Part shown: positions 1-9,126 of the stretch, in pieces | Position numbering within the stretch: position 1 is the stretch's first letter | Layout of the letters: the number at the start of each line of letters is the position of its first letter | Assembly: GCA_035627615.1 (NCBI GenBank) | Contig: DASPLL010000017.1 | Location: 62,001 to 126,000, forward strand | Reading direction: 5' to 3' | Source of the DNA: BRH-c25 sp035627615 | Lineage (GTDB): Bacteria; Bacillota; Clostridia; Lutisporales; Lutisporaceae | Length of the DNA: 64,000 nucleotides | The notes under the pieces: generated by a model | Database searches by the model: none | What the model saw: the letters and a program-made list of their open reading frames with translations, nothing else | Told to the model about the DNA's origin: nothing | Made by a program: the position numbers and the translations under genes

Positions 1-1133
1 GTCCTTCTGACTCCTATGATGTACTTTCCATCATCGCTTTTTCCATCAAAGCTAATATATAAATTTTCACCATCGTGGTAATCAGTTGCATTTAATGTTC
101 TCCAATCCTTAATGCCTAATATACTTGCAGCTATATCCTTACACTTGTTAATGCTGTTAACTTCATCAATATCTTTTTCTGAAGCGGGGCTATCAGGATT
201 GTTCTCTTTTTGCTGGCTTTTATAAATCATAGAGATTTCATCAATAAATTTTTCTTCACCCATACCAAAGCTTATAGTGCTTCCATTGTATTCATAAACA
301 GAATAGGTTCTGCCGTCTCTTTGATCACTGTAAGCAGGCGCTCCATAGACCAACAGCAACATTCTATAAGTGCTGCCAATCTTAGTACCTCTTTTTGTCG
401 GGATACTATTCAGGTTTATCTGGCCAATGACCGATGCTCCATCTATAACATTTACCTTTGTATGAATAGAGACACCGTCGTACTCATGGTAATAATACTT
501 GTATTGATTATCATCGCTCCATCCGACGAACCCATAATTGTTTTCTTCACTAGCTGAACCGTTTCCGATTTTATCAAGTACATACTTTGTTGACATGCCC
601 AACTTTATGACCGAATCCATGTAAACAACTTCAAGGTCATTTTCCTGTAATGGTTCTCCAATTCTATCGCCTATTTCCCACTTATCGTCCTTGCCTCTGA
701 CGGCTCGATAAACCGACTTGTCCCTGCTGTTTATAAATGCGCTTGTTACAGCGTCAGCTTCGAGCTTGGGACTTTTGATCATGTTTAACCCGTAGAGAAT
801 ATCAAAATAATAATACTTTACACCATTTAGTACAATATCGGATTGCTCATCATCAAATACACTAACCCCAATATCAGGTCTTCTGAATATATATTCGATA
901 ATGCCTTCTGCCTCCTGAACGGATATCACATTTTCTTTTACCGCTGCAGTGTTCTTATCTATCAAGTCTGTATTTTCTATTGGCTTTGCTTTTTCAATAG
1001 TTATTTGTTTGTTAGTAGTTACCTCAATAACTTGCTTAGTATTATCTATTTCCTTAATTTCTTTTGGTGCAGTGCATCCTGCGGTTAACCCAATACATGC
1101 AACAGCCAAAACAGTGATTACTGATTTTATCAA
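1..1133 (-). CDS. Secreted lipoprotein, C-terminus beyond window edge
   Basis: This frame is open from a TTG at 1133 to the window edge, so the C-terminus is missing. The TTG follows a GGGAGGCG ribosome binding site 7 nt upstream; the upstream ATG near 1158 is in another frame. The N-terminus has a lysine, a hydrophobic segment and a lipobox LTAGC with Cys20, so it should be exported and lipid-anchored. The mature part is hydrophilic, starts with a Lys/Thr/Glu-rich linker, and contains Tyr-rich stretches such as KYYYF and KYYYH. I do not recognise a catalytic domain; the visible part would suit an envelope or binding lipoprotein. It is transcribed divergently from the small gene at 1356. Confidence 0.75.
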   Translation of the reverse strand, partial: MIKSVITVLAVACIGLTAGCTAPKEIKEIDNTKQVIEVTTNKQITIEKAKPIENTDLIDKNTAAVKENVISVQEAEGIIEYIFRRPDIGVSVFDDEQSDIVLNGVKYYYFDILYGLNMIKSPKLEADAVTSAFINSRDKSVYRAVRGKDDKWEIGDRIGEPLQENDLEVVYMDSVIKLGMSTKYVLDKIGNGSASEENNYGFVGWSDDNQYKYYYHEYDGVSIHTKVNVIDGASVIGQINLNSIPTKRGTKIGSTYRMLLLVYGAPAYSDQRDGRTYSVYEYNGSTISFGMGEEKFIDEISMIYKSQQKENNPDSPASEKDIDEVNSINKCKDIAASILGIKDWRTLNATDYHDGENLYISFDGKSDDGKYIIGVRR

Positions 1134-1355
1134 CGAATATCGCCTCCCACAAGAACATGTTAACATAATATTCGCAAATTCCCAAGAAAATATGTAGCGT
1201 TGTCTACCCCTCCTCTTTGTTACATCAATTTTTTCTTTTTAATTTTATAACTCTATACCGTACATAGGATAATACAATAATCTTTGCTGCATATTATTTG
1301 ATAAGATATTGTATCTTAGGTTTAAGATTATTTAACAAGGATTTTGGAGGTGCTT

Positions 1356-1682
1356 ATGAAAAAGTCAAAGATCTTTATTTATTTGATCGCAGCTGCCATT
1401 ATTGCACTATTCGCGTTATGCCTTAGTAACGCCGGTATAAAAGAATTCGCTGGCGGGTATTTGATCGGTAGATCATTTATCAATGAGCCTGAAATTGATA
1501 AGGTAAAATTCCAGCAAACTAAAGCTCAGGTATATTTATTTGAGCAAGCTCTTAAAGAATTTAATGCCGCCTCATTCATGTTTGGACTTATAGATTATCT
1601 GCTTGAACCAGGCCAGGCTTCCCATAACAACTGTATTCAAGCCAAGGCTCATGAAATAATTATAATGGATATGGACAAATAA
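1356..1682 (+). CDS. Small membrane-anchored hypothetical protein
   Basis: A 108-residue protein starting at ATG 1356, preceded by TTGGAGGTG with good spacing; an in-frame TTG at 1344 overlaps that ribosome binding site and is a poorer start. Residues 1-25 are MKKSK followed by a hydrophobic helix that serves as a signal anchor. The rest is soluble, with a Glu/Lys/Gln-rich central helix and two cysteines or histidines near the end. No family is recognised. It stands alone, divergent from the lipoprotein, and is followed by a decayed reading frame. Confidence 0.6.
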   Translation: MKKSKIFIYLIAAAIIALFALCLSNAGIKEFAGGYLIGRSFINEPEIDKVKFQQTKAQVYLFEQALKEFNAASFMFGLIDYLLEPGQASHNNCIQAKAHEIIIMDMDK

Positions 1683-2025
1683 ACCGAATTTAACTAAAAC
1701 GAACTCGAAAAGCACAAAACCACAAGAAAACACAATTATATGCATAAGCTGCAATATATTTTTACCTGGCAGGTACTGCATGAATAATACCCCCATGGTG
1801 AATGCGATTCAAACGACAAGTATGTTGAAGCTTTCTGAAAAAAGCAAAGCAGCTGGAAAAGATGTAGATGTTACATTATACCTCCAGAATCTCGAATAGG
1901 ACCCAATCAGGTTTATAGATAGCTTAAATACGGCTGCGATTATCCCACCACAGACAAAGATATGTATTTTTTTACTGTCAATCAATAATAAAAATAAAAC
2001 CAAGCTTATAGAAAATACATATTAA
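1666..2025 (+). pseudogene. Possible decayed reading frame with a CxxC motif
   Basis: A frame overlapping the end of the 1356 gene is open from 1666 to a TAG at 1897-1899, then continues open to a TAA near 2025. It carries a CISC motif (Cys codons 1741 and 1750) followed by PGRYC, like half of a zinc finger, then a Lys/Ala/Asp-rich segment with protein-like composition. There is no start codon with a ribosome binding site; the first ATG (1780) lies after the cysteines. It is best read as the remnant of a gene. I cannot name a family, and chance openness is possible. Confidence 0.25.
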
Positions 2026-2194
2026 CAAAAGATCATATGACTCTCCCTCTGCAATTACATCAACTTATTGTGCTTACCAATTTCATTTATTATCCACAAT
2101 CATATAACTATGTATTCATGTTCCAAAGAATTTTTAAACTTACACAAAGGTTCTATATTCTAAAAGGTACCAACCCTGCAATTAAACTTTTATG
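2026..2194. other. AT-rich gap without a recognisable feature
   Basis: AT-rich sequence between the decayed frame and the 3' end of the sulfite-oxidase-family gene. I see no gene, strong hairpin with a T-run, or repeat in it. Confidence 0.5.
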
Positions 2195-3265
2195 TCATTC
2201 AACCTTTACTTCGGCAGTATACACAGCATTGTAACCATAGCCTTTCCTGTTCCATTCCGCTTTTGATGGCTGCATGCTGCCGGCAGAATCCCTGGCTCTT
2301 GACATGATTGTATACTCCCCGCTTTGTTTAATATCCCACCGGTATTTCCAGAATACCCACGAGTAGGGCTCCCTCTTATCCCTGTAAAGCTCTGCATTCA
2401 CCCAGGTTAAGCCCTTGTCAAAGCTTAGCTCTACCTCCTCGATTACTCCTTTTCCCGCCCAGGCTATACCATATATCTCGTGAAGCCCTTTATCCAGTAT
2501 GGAATACTCTGTCGGCTTTTGTATGATGGAATCTACATTAATTGTGGTTACAGGTTTCTTCCCCGAATCATCATCCTTGTTGGGGTAATATACATAATCC
2601 ACTGTCTGGAAGGGTCCTTTAAACTCATGATCAATAACAGTAATCCGATTCAGCCATTTCACCGAGGCCATTGCATACCACTGCGGGACAACCAGCCTTA
2701 AAGGAAATCCATGTCTGTAGGGTATCGGCTTATTGTTCAGCTGATAAGCAATAATCGTGTCGGGGTGCATGGCCTTCTCCACAGGAAGGCTTCTTGCATA
2801 ACGAAAAACTCCGTTGAAATCCGTCCTTTCTCCATAATCCAGTCCCTCAAACACCACCTCTACGGCAGTGCTTTTTAATCCCGCAGCTTCAAGCAGCTTA
2901 TGTAAAGGGACCCCTTTCCATATACCCTGGGAAACAGCGCCGTCCTCCCACTGTTCACCGTAGACTTCAGGTTCAAACCTGCTTCTTTTGTTTCCCGAGC
3001 ATTCAAGTACCATTGTAACCTCTTTTGCAGGCAGGCTTTTGATATAACGATAGGGAAAAACCATTTCATCCTTTATCTCACCATTGATTTGCAGCAAAAA
3101 TGAATTAGAAGTCAAATCGGGATAAGGGAAATGGTTTCTTCTGTAAAAGTATTCAGTTGGCGTAATCCAGCTTCTGATAAAGTGAATCGGGGTCTCCTGA
3201 TTCTCCGGATGTAATGAGTGTGTTTTGTAATATGGTTTTGTACGGTTTTCAAAGGGATCCTTCAT
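2195..3265 (-). CDS. Sulfite-oxidase-family molybdopterin oxidoreductase
   Basis: A 356-residue protein that starts at ATG 3265 behind GGAGGTATAAGCC. Residues ~40-220 match the oxidoreductase molybdopterin-binding fold, including VLECSGNKR, whose Cys89 is at the position of the molybdenum ligand in sulfite oxidases, and the RHGFPLRLVVP segment. Residues ~235-350 look like the Mo-cofactor dimerisation domain (VEEVELSFDKGLTWV, WKYRWDI, SRARDSAG). No Tat or Sec signal is present, so it is probably cytoplasmic, unlike MsrP/YedY or exported SoxC types. No haem-subunit gene is adjacent. The family transfers oxygen to or from small substrates such as sulfite; the actual substrate cannot be read from sequence. 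Confidence 0.88.
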   Translation of the reverse strand: MKDPFENRTKPYYKTHSLHPENQETPIHFIRSWITPTEYFYRRNHFPYPDLTSNSFLLQINGEIKDEMVFPYRYIKSLPAKEVTMVLECSGNKRSRFEPEVYGEQWEDGAVSQGIWKGVPLHKLLEAAGLKSTAVEVVFEGLDYGERTDFNGVFRYARSLPVEKAMHPDTIIAYQLNNKPIPYRHGFPLRLVVPQWYAMASVKWLNRITVIDHEFKGPFQTVDYVYYPNKDDDSGKKPVTTINVDSIIQKPTEYSILDKGLHEIYGIAWAGKGVIEEVELSFDKGLTWVNAELYRDKREPYSWVFWKYRWDIKQSGEYTIMSRARDSAGSMQPSKAEWNRKGYGYNAVYTAEVKVE

Positions 3266-3369
3266 GGCTTATACCTCCGCAATACCTATTTACAGTGTAA
3301 TGGAGAGCCTTGGGCATACTGCATCAACAGCTTATGACTCTATTAAATAAATGTATGATTTAGCAGGAA

Positions 3370-3603
3370 TTAATATGCTGGGCAGTACAAGCAATACGTG
3401 TGCGGATCCAGGCGGGCGGCAGTTGGGGCAACCCCGTGGACACTTTGAAATGCACGGTTGAATGATTTTGGTGAAGCATAACCATACTTTGAACCGATAT
3501 CCATTATTTTTGTTTCACTCACCTGTAGTTCAAAAGCTGCTATTGTCATCCTCCGCCGGCGAATATACCCATATAACGGAATACCTGCCACATAGTAAAA
3601 CAT
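3370..3603 (-). pseudogene. AraC-family regulator relic (part of the HTH domain)
   Basis: The 77-residue frame corresponds to the second part of an AraC DNA-binding domain: YIRRRRM, a DIGSKYGYASPKSFNRAF second helix-turn-helix, then GVAPTAAR. The first helix-turn-helix is missing, as is any effector domain on the C-terminal side that many relatives carry. The apparent start ATG at 3603 has no ribosome binding site and lies next to the terminator of the MFS gene. I therefore read it as a truncated pseudogene rather than a functional regulator. Confidence 0.75.
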
Positions 3604-3612
3604 CTATATTTC

Positions 3613-3665
3613 CAAAAAACAATACCGTGTACAGATAATAATCTCTTGTATCTGTACACGGTATT
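3613..3665 (-). terminator. Terminator of the MFS exporter gene
   Basis: A perfect 17-bp stem (3621-3637 with 3649-3665, 11-nt loop) is followed on the minus strand by a run of six T (complement of 3613-3619). It lies directly after the MFS gene. Confidence 0.85.
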
Positions 3666-3697
3666 GAGCAAAAGAGCCGATCCCTTGTGATATGCTG

Positions 3698-4909
3698 CTA
3701 GTCAGGCTTTCCAGCCTCAATCAGAACTTTGCTGCCCAGCATGACAAGGCTTTGAACGAACATCAGCAAGCCGGTTCCAATAAATAAGTGCTCTATTCTG
3801 ATCAAGTCGGCTGCCGGTCCATAGATAAGCATTACAAGAGGCAATATGGAGCTTGATATCATACTTAGAACGCCAAACACCCTGCCGAGAAAATTCTCTT
3901 CAACCTTCTGCTGTAATAGCACCATAAATGGAGTATTGAAAATTGGCAGAGCAAGTCCGATCAATGCCATAAAAAGCAGATATATCCGGAAGACAGGAAC
4001 AATTCCAAGAACAAAGGTACTGATTCCTATGACAAGAATTGAAAGCACCATTGTGTGAGCCTTATTTTTAAAACCGCTCCAATAAGACATAACGATACCA
4101 CCTGCCATCATACCAACAGAGTAGGTGATCTGGACAGCGGTCAAACGCCAGACATCATCACCGAAGCTGCGTGTAACCTGCAGGGAGTTCAAGAATGTTA
4201 AAGGTGCTATCAGTATAAAGTAGCTTGCACAGAATATAAAAAGTGTCTTTACAAATCCATGATTATTTATATAGCTCAAGCCTTCCAGCATATCTTCAAA
4301 ATAATCGGATGTCTGTTCTTTTAAGGCCTTTTCATGAGCGGGGATATGTAGGAATAAGAGTAGTATCAATACTGCTATGGCAGCAGTAATAACATCGATA
4401 AAGAATATTGATTCGATCGTCGCCATGGTCAGCAGTGCGCCGCTAAGCATCGGAGACACAAGTATGACCAATGACTGTATGCTGCTGTTTGTTGCATTTA
4501 CCCTGGTCAGCTTATCCTCCGGCACAAGCCGTGGGAGAAAGGAGCTTACTGCCGGCGTCTGAATCCCTGAACCAAGGGCACGTATGGCTGATACAGCAAA
4601 TAGCAGCCATATCGAAGCATAGCCCATAAAAAACAGTATGCCCAGAATAAGCGTTGCTGCTGCTATCAAAGAATCTGACAGAACAATGAGCAGCTTCCGG
4701 TCATACCGGTCAGCCCATACCCCTGCGAAAGGGGAAATAAAAAAAGCAGGCAGGAAACCACAGATAATTGATATAGTCATCATAACGCCTGAGTGTGTTT
4801 TCAGTGTTATATACCAGGTAATAGCGTACTGGACCAGCATCGACCCGAAAAGTGATATGTTCTGGCTGGCCAGAAAAAGTATTATGTTCTTTTTCCAATT
4901 CTTATGCAT
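3698..4909 (-). CDS. MFS transporter, drug or macrolide efflux type
   Basis: About 403 residues with some 12 hydrophobic helices. It carries the MFS loop-2/3 signature region GVWADRYDRKLL and resembles the multidrug/macrolide exporter branch (NSLQVTRSFG, GRVFGVLSMISS). I chose ATG 4909 because AGAAAGGGG lies upstream of it; the frame extends to a TTG at 4942 that lacks a ribosome binding site. It would sit in the cytoplasmic membrane and use the proton gradient; the substrate is unknown. The flanking AraC relic may once have been its regulator. Confidence 0.85.
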   Translation of the reverse strand: MHKNWKKNIILFLASQNISLFGSMLVQYAITWYITLKTHSGVMMTISIICGFLPAFFISPFAGVWADRYDRKLLIVLSDSLIAAATLILGILFFMGYASIWLLFAVSAIRALGSGIQTPAVSSFLPRLVPEDKLTRVNATNSSIQSLVILVSPMLSGALLTMATIESIFFIDVITAAIAVLILLLFLHIPAHEKALKEQTSDYFEDMLEGLSYINNHGFVKTLFIFCASYFILIAPLTFLNSLQVTRSFGDDVWRLTAVQITYSVGMMAGGIVMSYWSGFKNKAHTMVLSILVIGISTFVLGIVPVFRIYLLFMALIGLALPIFNTPFMVLLQQKVEENFLGRVFGVLSMISSSILPLVMLIYGPAADLIRIEHLFIGTGLLMFVQSLVMLGSKVLIEAGKPD

Positions 4910-4971
4910 ATCTGAGATATAACCCCTTTCTACTTCAGCCAATATTGATCAATGTTTATCCTTATGTAAGA

Positions 4972-5373
4972 TCAGAGCTTGATCATATAGAATCTTGTAT
5001 CCACTTTCATAATAGAAAATGTATCCGGCAATGTCTCTTTAGCTATACGGGTAAATCCCTTTTTCTCATAAAACCTATGGGCAGCTAAAAATTTATCGGT
5101 AGTTCCCAAATAAATTTCATAGATGCTATGTTCCCTTGCCCATAATATTAACATAGATAACAAGAGCTCTGCAGTATTATAAACCCTTCCCCTGTAGGCG
5201 GCCTTTACGAACATTTTTCTCAGCACCCCCTGATTATTTCCAATATCAATCAGTGCAATCGTTCCAACAACCTGTCCATTGCACATTGCCGCCCAGAAGT
5301 TTCCGCCTCCTGTTTGATAAAAGCTGGGGATATCGCTTAAAATTGCAAAAAAATAATTAAAAGTAATTTTCAC
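4972..5373 (-). pseudogene. N-terminally truncated GNAT acetyltransferase
   Basis: The frame encodes the core and C-terminal half of a GCN5-related N-acetyltransferase: FWAAMCNGQVVGTIAL, GVLRKMFVKAAYRG (strand 4 and the acetyl-CoA loop), then AHRFYEKKGF. Related proteins that I recall are about 165 residues, so roughly 30-40 N-terminal residues are missing. A TAA stop lies directly before the GTG at 5373, there is no ribosome binding site, and the other frames upstream do not encode the missing part. The acetyl-CoA loop also reads RGRVYN where R/Q-x-x-G-x-G/A is usual. Probably a pseudogene, although a very short enzyme cannot be excluded. Confidence 0.65.
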
Positions 5374-5450
5374 TTATTTTCATCATAAATAAGAGCATAA
5401 TATGAATTATTACTTTATTGGAAAACATTCATGCAGAGGATTGATACAAT

Positions 5451-6317
5451 ATGGCATACATAATCATACTTTTTTCTTTTCTTATCTGGATGATAATACT
5501 GATCCGCAAAAGGAAATATTCCTGGCATACCCTTGTGACTGCATACGTAATCGGCTTTTACCTCGTGGATTTGCTCGAGATTTTTTTCAACCAACTGTTA
5601 GGAGTTTATAAATTCCCTATGTATCTTTTGCAAGATCCTCTTGATGATAATCAATTGGGGATCATATTTGTCGATGGATTTATCCTCCCTATCGGATTCA
5701 TAATTTTCAGCCATTATATCAAGAAGGGCAATCACTGGAAGATGTCATACATTTTTGCAATGTTTCTTTCTATCCTGGAATGGATCATATATAAATTGAA
5801 GTATTTGATTTACATTAATTGGGAGCTTGCACATTCAATTGCAATATATGCATTGGGTTTCCGAGCCGGAGCCCATATGGCAGACCGTATAGTAAGCTAT
5901 GATCCACCTATTCCATATCCTGTGCGTCTTTATTGTTTTTCTTATGCTGCTATTGCATGGGTCGGCGCTTTATTTGGATGGCCTGTATTAAAGTTGTTAC
6001 AATTCAGAATAGGACTGTTTAATAGCATCATGGCTGATGACCGTTTTGTAGACCTTTACAGTGGAATGGCACTGTCACTGATTTGTGCTTTGATGGTTCC
6101 AAGAGCATCCCGCCGCATGAAGCCTGTTATGCTCGCTATTGTTGCCTGTATAGGTACGGCTTTTGCGGTATATTTTAATTTCAGAGGCTGGTTGATATAC
6201 CACCATTGGAATAATTTGCTGACAGCAATACGGTATATTATCTCCTTTGCACTGATAATGTGGTATGACCGTTGGGAATCGTCCTACATGCCAAAACGAT
6301 TTTTGTTTGAACTTTAA
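5451..6317 (+). CDS. Polytopic membrane protein next to a FAD enzyme
   Basis: A 288-residue, very hydrophobic protein with about 7-8 predicted membrane helices. It starts at ATG 5451 behind AGAGGA. It resembles small clostridial integral membrane proteins of the CBO0543-like kind; no catalytic motif is evident, though charged and aromatic clusters (RKRKYSWHTLV, FRGWLIYHHW) lie between helices. It ends 37 nt before a FAD oxidoreductase that has its own ribosome binding site, so the two are likely co-transcribed. A similar membrane protein is adjacent to the paralogous oxidoreductase at 38-40 kb, suggesting the two products work together at the membrane. Function unknown. Confidence 0.75.
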   Translation: MAYIIILFSFLIWMIILIRKRKYSWHTLVTAYVIGFYLVDLLEIFFNQLLGVYKFPMYLLQDPLDDNQLGIIFVDGFILPIGFIIFSHYIKKGNHWKMSYIFAMFLSILEWIIYKLKYLIYINWELAHSIAIYALGFRAGAHMADRIVSYDPPIPYPVRLYCFSYAAIAWVGALFGWPVLKLLQFRIGLFNSIMADDRFVDLYSGMALSLICALMVPRASRRMKPVMLAIVACIGTAFAVYFNFRGWLIYHHWNNLLTAIRYIISFALIMWYDRWESSYMPKRFLFEL

Positions 6318-6354
6318 CCTTTGTGCAAAAAATACTTTATGAGGGGTTTTCACA

Positions 6355-7428
6355 ATGAAGGTTGCAATAATCGGAGCAGGAATCTCCGGACTGTCCTGTG
6401 CATTTGAATTTAAAAAGCATGGCATAATTCCGGCAGTTTTTGAGAAAAAGAGCCGTATAGGTGAAGATGTGAATTTTGTTGCTTCAACAATCAAGCTGTA
6501 TGATACTACATTTAAAGATCCGCTGAAGCATTTGAAGGATGAGTATAACATTGAGCTAAAGCCATTGAATGTTTTAAGGCAAACCGTTATGTATGCACCA
6601 AATAGTAAAACGATTGTAAATGGAACAAGTGGATATATTTTTAGCCGGGGAGAGCATGAACAATCATTAGAGTATCAAATGGCGTCCATTGCCGATGTCC
6701 CGATCATATTCAACAAACATATAAATATTGAAGAAATAAGAAATGAGTATGACTATGTAATAGATGCAACAGGTACACTTGATATGCCAAAGAAATTGGT
6801 TATGGTAACTCCATATCTTAACGCCTATTCACGGATTGCTGAAATAAACGGGAGTTTTGATGTAAGCTCTGTTTCAGTATGGTTTAATACAGAGTATGCA
6901 AAAAACTGTTATTGTTTTCTCCTGCCTTACAGTAATAAAAACGCTTGTTTGATACTTACTGTGAATGATATTTCACATAGTGAGCTTGATTTCTACTGGG
7001 ATAAATTTCTAACCATGGAAAACATGAAGGACGCAGTAATCTGGACATCAGATGTAAGCCATGAACTGGGAGCCATATATCCTCATAAGGCAGGCAATAT
7101 ATATTTTACAGGAAATTCAGCCGCTGTCATCGAGTCCACCCTGGGGATCGGAATGTTTAATTGCATTGAGACCGGCAATCTCGCAGCCCGTTCTATTATA
7201 GAAAAGCTGGATTATGAAGCACAGACCAGACATATTTTCAAGTATTCCAGAAAGATGTCTGAGCTCAGGAAGCTGTTGAATACCTTTGATAATGAGGATT
7301 ATGACAGGCTAATTACTCTTTTGGGGATGCCGGTCATAAAACAGCTGATATACAAAAATCCTTTTGCAAAAGTAATACAGGGAGCCGTTTTTATCAAGGC
7401 ATACAATAAGCTTACAGGTATTAAATGA
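6355..7428 (+). CDS. FAD-dependent oxidoreductase, geranylgeranyl-reductase-like
   Basis: A 357-residue protein, start ATG 6355 behind GAGGGG. Residues 1-30 form a Rossmann dinucleotide fold with GAGISG and a Glu at the end of strand 2 (VFEKKSR). The middle has a glycine/arginine substrate segment followed by YVIDATG. Near residue 245-285 the usual second FAD motif GDA is replaced by TGNSAA followed by LGIGMFNCIETG. The layout fits the FixC/geranylgeranyl-reductase branch of flavoproteins. It is a clear paralogue of the enzyme at 38419-39501: they share GAGxSGLSCA, LKPLN, LxPYS and the C-terminal LRxLLN block. Substrate unknown. Confidence 0.78.
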   Translation: MKVAIIGAGISGLSCAFEFKKHGIIPAVFEKKSRIGEDVNFVASTIKLYDTTFKDPLKHLKDEYNIELKPLNVLRQTVMYAPNSKTIVNGTSGYIFSRGEHEQSLEYQMASIADVPIIFNKHINIEEIRNEYDYVIDATGTLDMPKKLVMVTPYLNAYSRIAEINGSFDVSSVSVWFNTEYAKNCYCFLLPYSNKNACLILTVNDISHSELDFYWDKFLTMENMKDAVIWTSDVSHELGAIYPHKAGNIYFTGNSAAVIESTLGIGMFNCIETGNLAARSIIEKLDYEAQTRHIFKYSRKMSELRKLLNTFDNEDYDRLITLLGMPVIKQLIYKNPFAKVIQGAVFIKAYNKLTGIK

Positions 7429-7451
7429 GATATAACCCTAGATTAGTATCC

Positions 7452-7488
7452 GGACCACAATATCATAATATTTCACGTCCAGTGGTTC
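7452..7488 (+). terminator. Weak hairpin after the FAD oxidoreductase gene
   Basis: GGACCAC (7452-7458) can pair with GTGGTTC (7482-7488) around a 23-nt loop, followed by CTTTAATT. The stem is short and the T-run poor, so this is only a possible terminator. Confidence 0.35.
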
Positions 7489-7573
7489 TTTAATTATGCT
7501 GCTTTTTATGTCAGAATATAACTATATAGAACATTCATATAGCATAAGGAATTTTTCCATAATGCTCCATGAA

Positions 7574-7603
7574 ATATTCACGCCCCTTTGGAATTGTGAA
7601 TAT
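7574..7603. promoter_or_regulatory. Inverted repeat upstream of the MocR-type gene
   Basis: ATATTCAC (7574-7581) and GTGAATAT (7596-7603) form a perfect 8-bp dyad with a 14-nt spacer, about 40 bp before the regulator's start codon. The position suits an operator, perhaps autoregulatory. This is inference from symmetry and place only. Confidence 0.4.
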
Positions 7604-7640
7604 AAAACGCTTTAAGTGAAGTATACAGGTGGTGGGATTG

Positions 7641-9104
7641 ATGTTTACAGATATTAATTTGTCAAAGGAACGGCCGGCTTATCTCCAGATAAAAGAATAT
7701 ATAAAGCATATGATTTCCAAAGGGATGCTCCAGGAAGGGCAAAAGCTCCCGTCAACCAGAGAATTGAGTGTGATCCTGCATGTAAGCAGGAATACAGTCA
7801 TTGAGGCATATAACTGCCTTAAGGACGAAGGATTTATAGACATAGTTAATGGTAAAGGTACATTTGTAATGTTTAAAGCGGTAAACTGCATGGAAGCATG
7901 CAATATCAAATGGCAAAAGCGAATAAGCTCTGAAGCCCGGCTGGCTGATCAACTGGATATTATGAAGCATGGGATAACTTATAAAAAGGGGATGATTTCT
8001 TTTACAAGTATTGCTCCTGATGAAAAATATTTTGATCTGGATAATCTTAAAAGAGCATTCCTGGATAGGATCCCTCTTGAAGGCAAAAAAATCCTGAACT
8101 ACGGGTATGCAAAAGGCTATAGGCCTCTCATGCGATATTTGTTGAAATACATGGAAAGCAAAGGGCTTGATACTGATGGAAAGGATATACTTGTTACCAA
8201 TGGATTTACTGAAGGTTTTGATCTGGTATTATCCGCTCTATGTGACAAAGGTCAGAAGGTAGTATGTGAAAATCCTACACACAATACCGCTATAAAAATA
8301 TTCAAATTACATGGACTGGATACTATCGGAGTAAGACTGGACAGTGACGGCATGAATCTCGATGAGCTCTCCAAAGCTCTTTCAGAAAATGATGTCCGTT
8401 TAGCATATCTCATACCCTCCTATCATAATCCTACGGGTATAGTCATGCCGCCGGAAAAAAGGGCTGAAATCCTTACGGTCTTTGGTAAATATAATCTGCC
8501 TGTCATTGAAGACGGGTTTAATGAGGAACTAAGGTACTCCGGCTCACATGTTGCTCCTTTAATAGCATGCAATGGTAAAGGTAACAATGTTATCTACATC
8601 GGGAGTTTTTCCAAGATCCTTTTTCCAGGCTTAAGAGTGGGATGGGTTATAGGAGATAAAAGCTTGATCAGCTACATGGAAAGCTTGAAAAGAAGCCGCA
8701 ACATCCATACTTCTGCTTTTGACCAGGCGCTGCTGTACCAGTATCTCAATGAAGGGAACTTTGAAAGATACATTAAAAAAGTAAGGAAAATATACAAGGA
8801 AAAATACCAATTGGCCATAAGCTGTACAAAGGAATCCATACCCTGCAAGAATATCTCCGGTGAAGGTGGCCTGCATATTTTTATTGAGCTTGACCGCAAT
8901 ATTGACTCGCGGATTGTGCTGGAGCAGTGTTATAAAAAAGGTGTAGTATTCACTCCGGGTGATATTTTCTATACGGACAATACGGGCAAAAACACCCTGC
9001 GGATAGGATTTTCCAGGGTAGAGAATGAGGATATCATAAAAGGTATAAAGATCATTGGAGAGGTAATCAGAAAATTATTAGTGCAAGGTGTCTATTCTCA
9101 GTAA
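7641..9104 (+). CDS. MocR-type GntR regulator with aminotransferase domain
   Basis: A 487-residue protein; ATG 7641 follows AGGTGGTGGG. Residues ~10-75 are a GntR winged helix (AYLQIKEYIKHMI, LPSTRELS, SRNTVIEAY). Residues ~110-480 are a fold-type I aminotransferase domain, with the PLP lysine in GSFSKIL (Lys325) and SYHNPTG. MocR regulators sense PLP adducts instead of performing transamination. The gene is followed after 22 bp by D-Ala-D-Ala ligase. In Brevibacillus the MocR protein DdlR activates ddl, so the same role is plausible here; that is inference from context. A dyad lies just upstream. Confidence 0.88.
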   Translation: MFTDINLSKERPAYLQIKEYIKHMISKGMLQEGQKLPSTRELSVILHVSRNTVIEAYNCLKDEGFIDIVNGKGTFVMFKAVNCMEACNIKWQKRISSEARLADQLDIMKHGITYKKGMISFTSIAPDEKYFDLDNLKRAFLDRIPLEGKKILNYGYAKGYRPLMRYLLKYMESKGLDTDGKDILVTNGFTEGFDLVLSALCDKGQKVVCENPTHNTAIKIFKLHGLDTIGVRLDSDGMNLDELSKALSENDVRLAYLIPSYHNPTGIVMPPEKRAEILTVFGKYNLPVIEDGFNEELRYSGSHVAPLIACNGKGNNVIYIGSFSKILFPGLRVGWVIGDKSLISYMESLKRSRNIHTSAFDQALLYQYLNEGNFERYIKKVRKIYKEKYQLAISCTKESIPCKNISGEGGLHIFIELDRNIDSRIVLEQCYKKGVVFTPGDIFYTDNTGKNTLRIGFSRVENEDIIKGIKIIGEVIRKLLVQGVYSQ

Positions 9105-9126
9105 TATTTAATAATTGGAGGATTTT

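Noticed and set aside
210..1197. Plus-strand open frames at the left edge of the window.
   Set aside because: They are shadows of the minus-strand lipoprotein frame, which has a lipobox and a ribosome binding site and is open to the edge.
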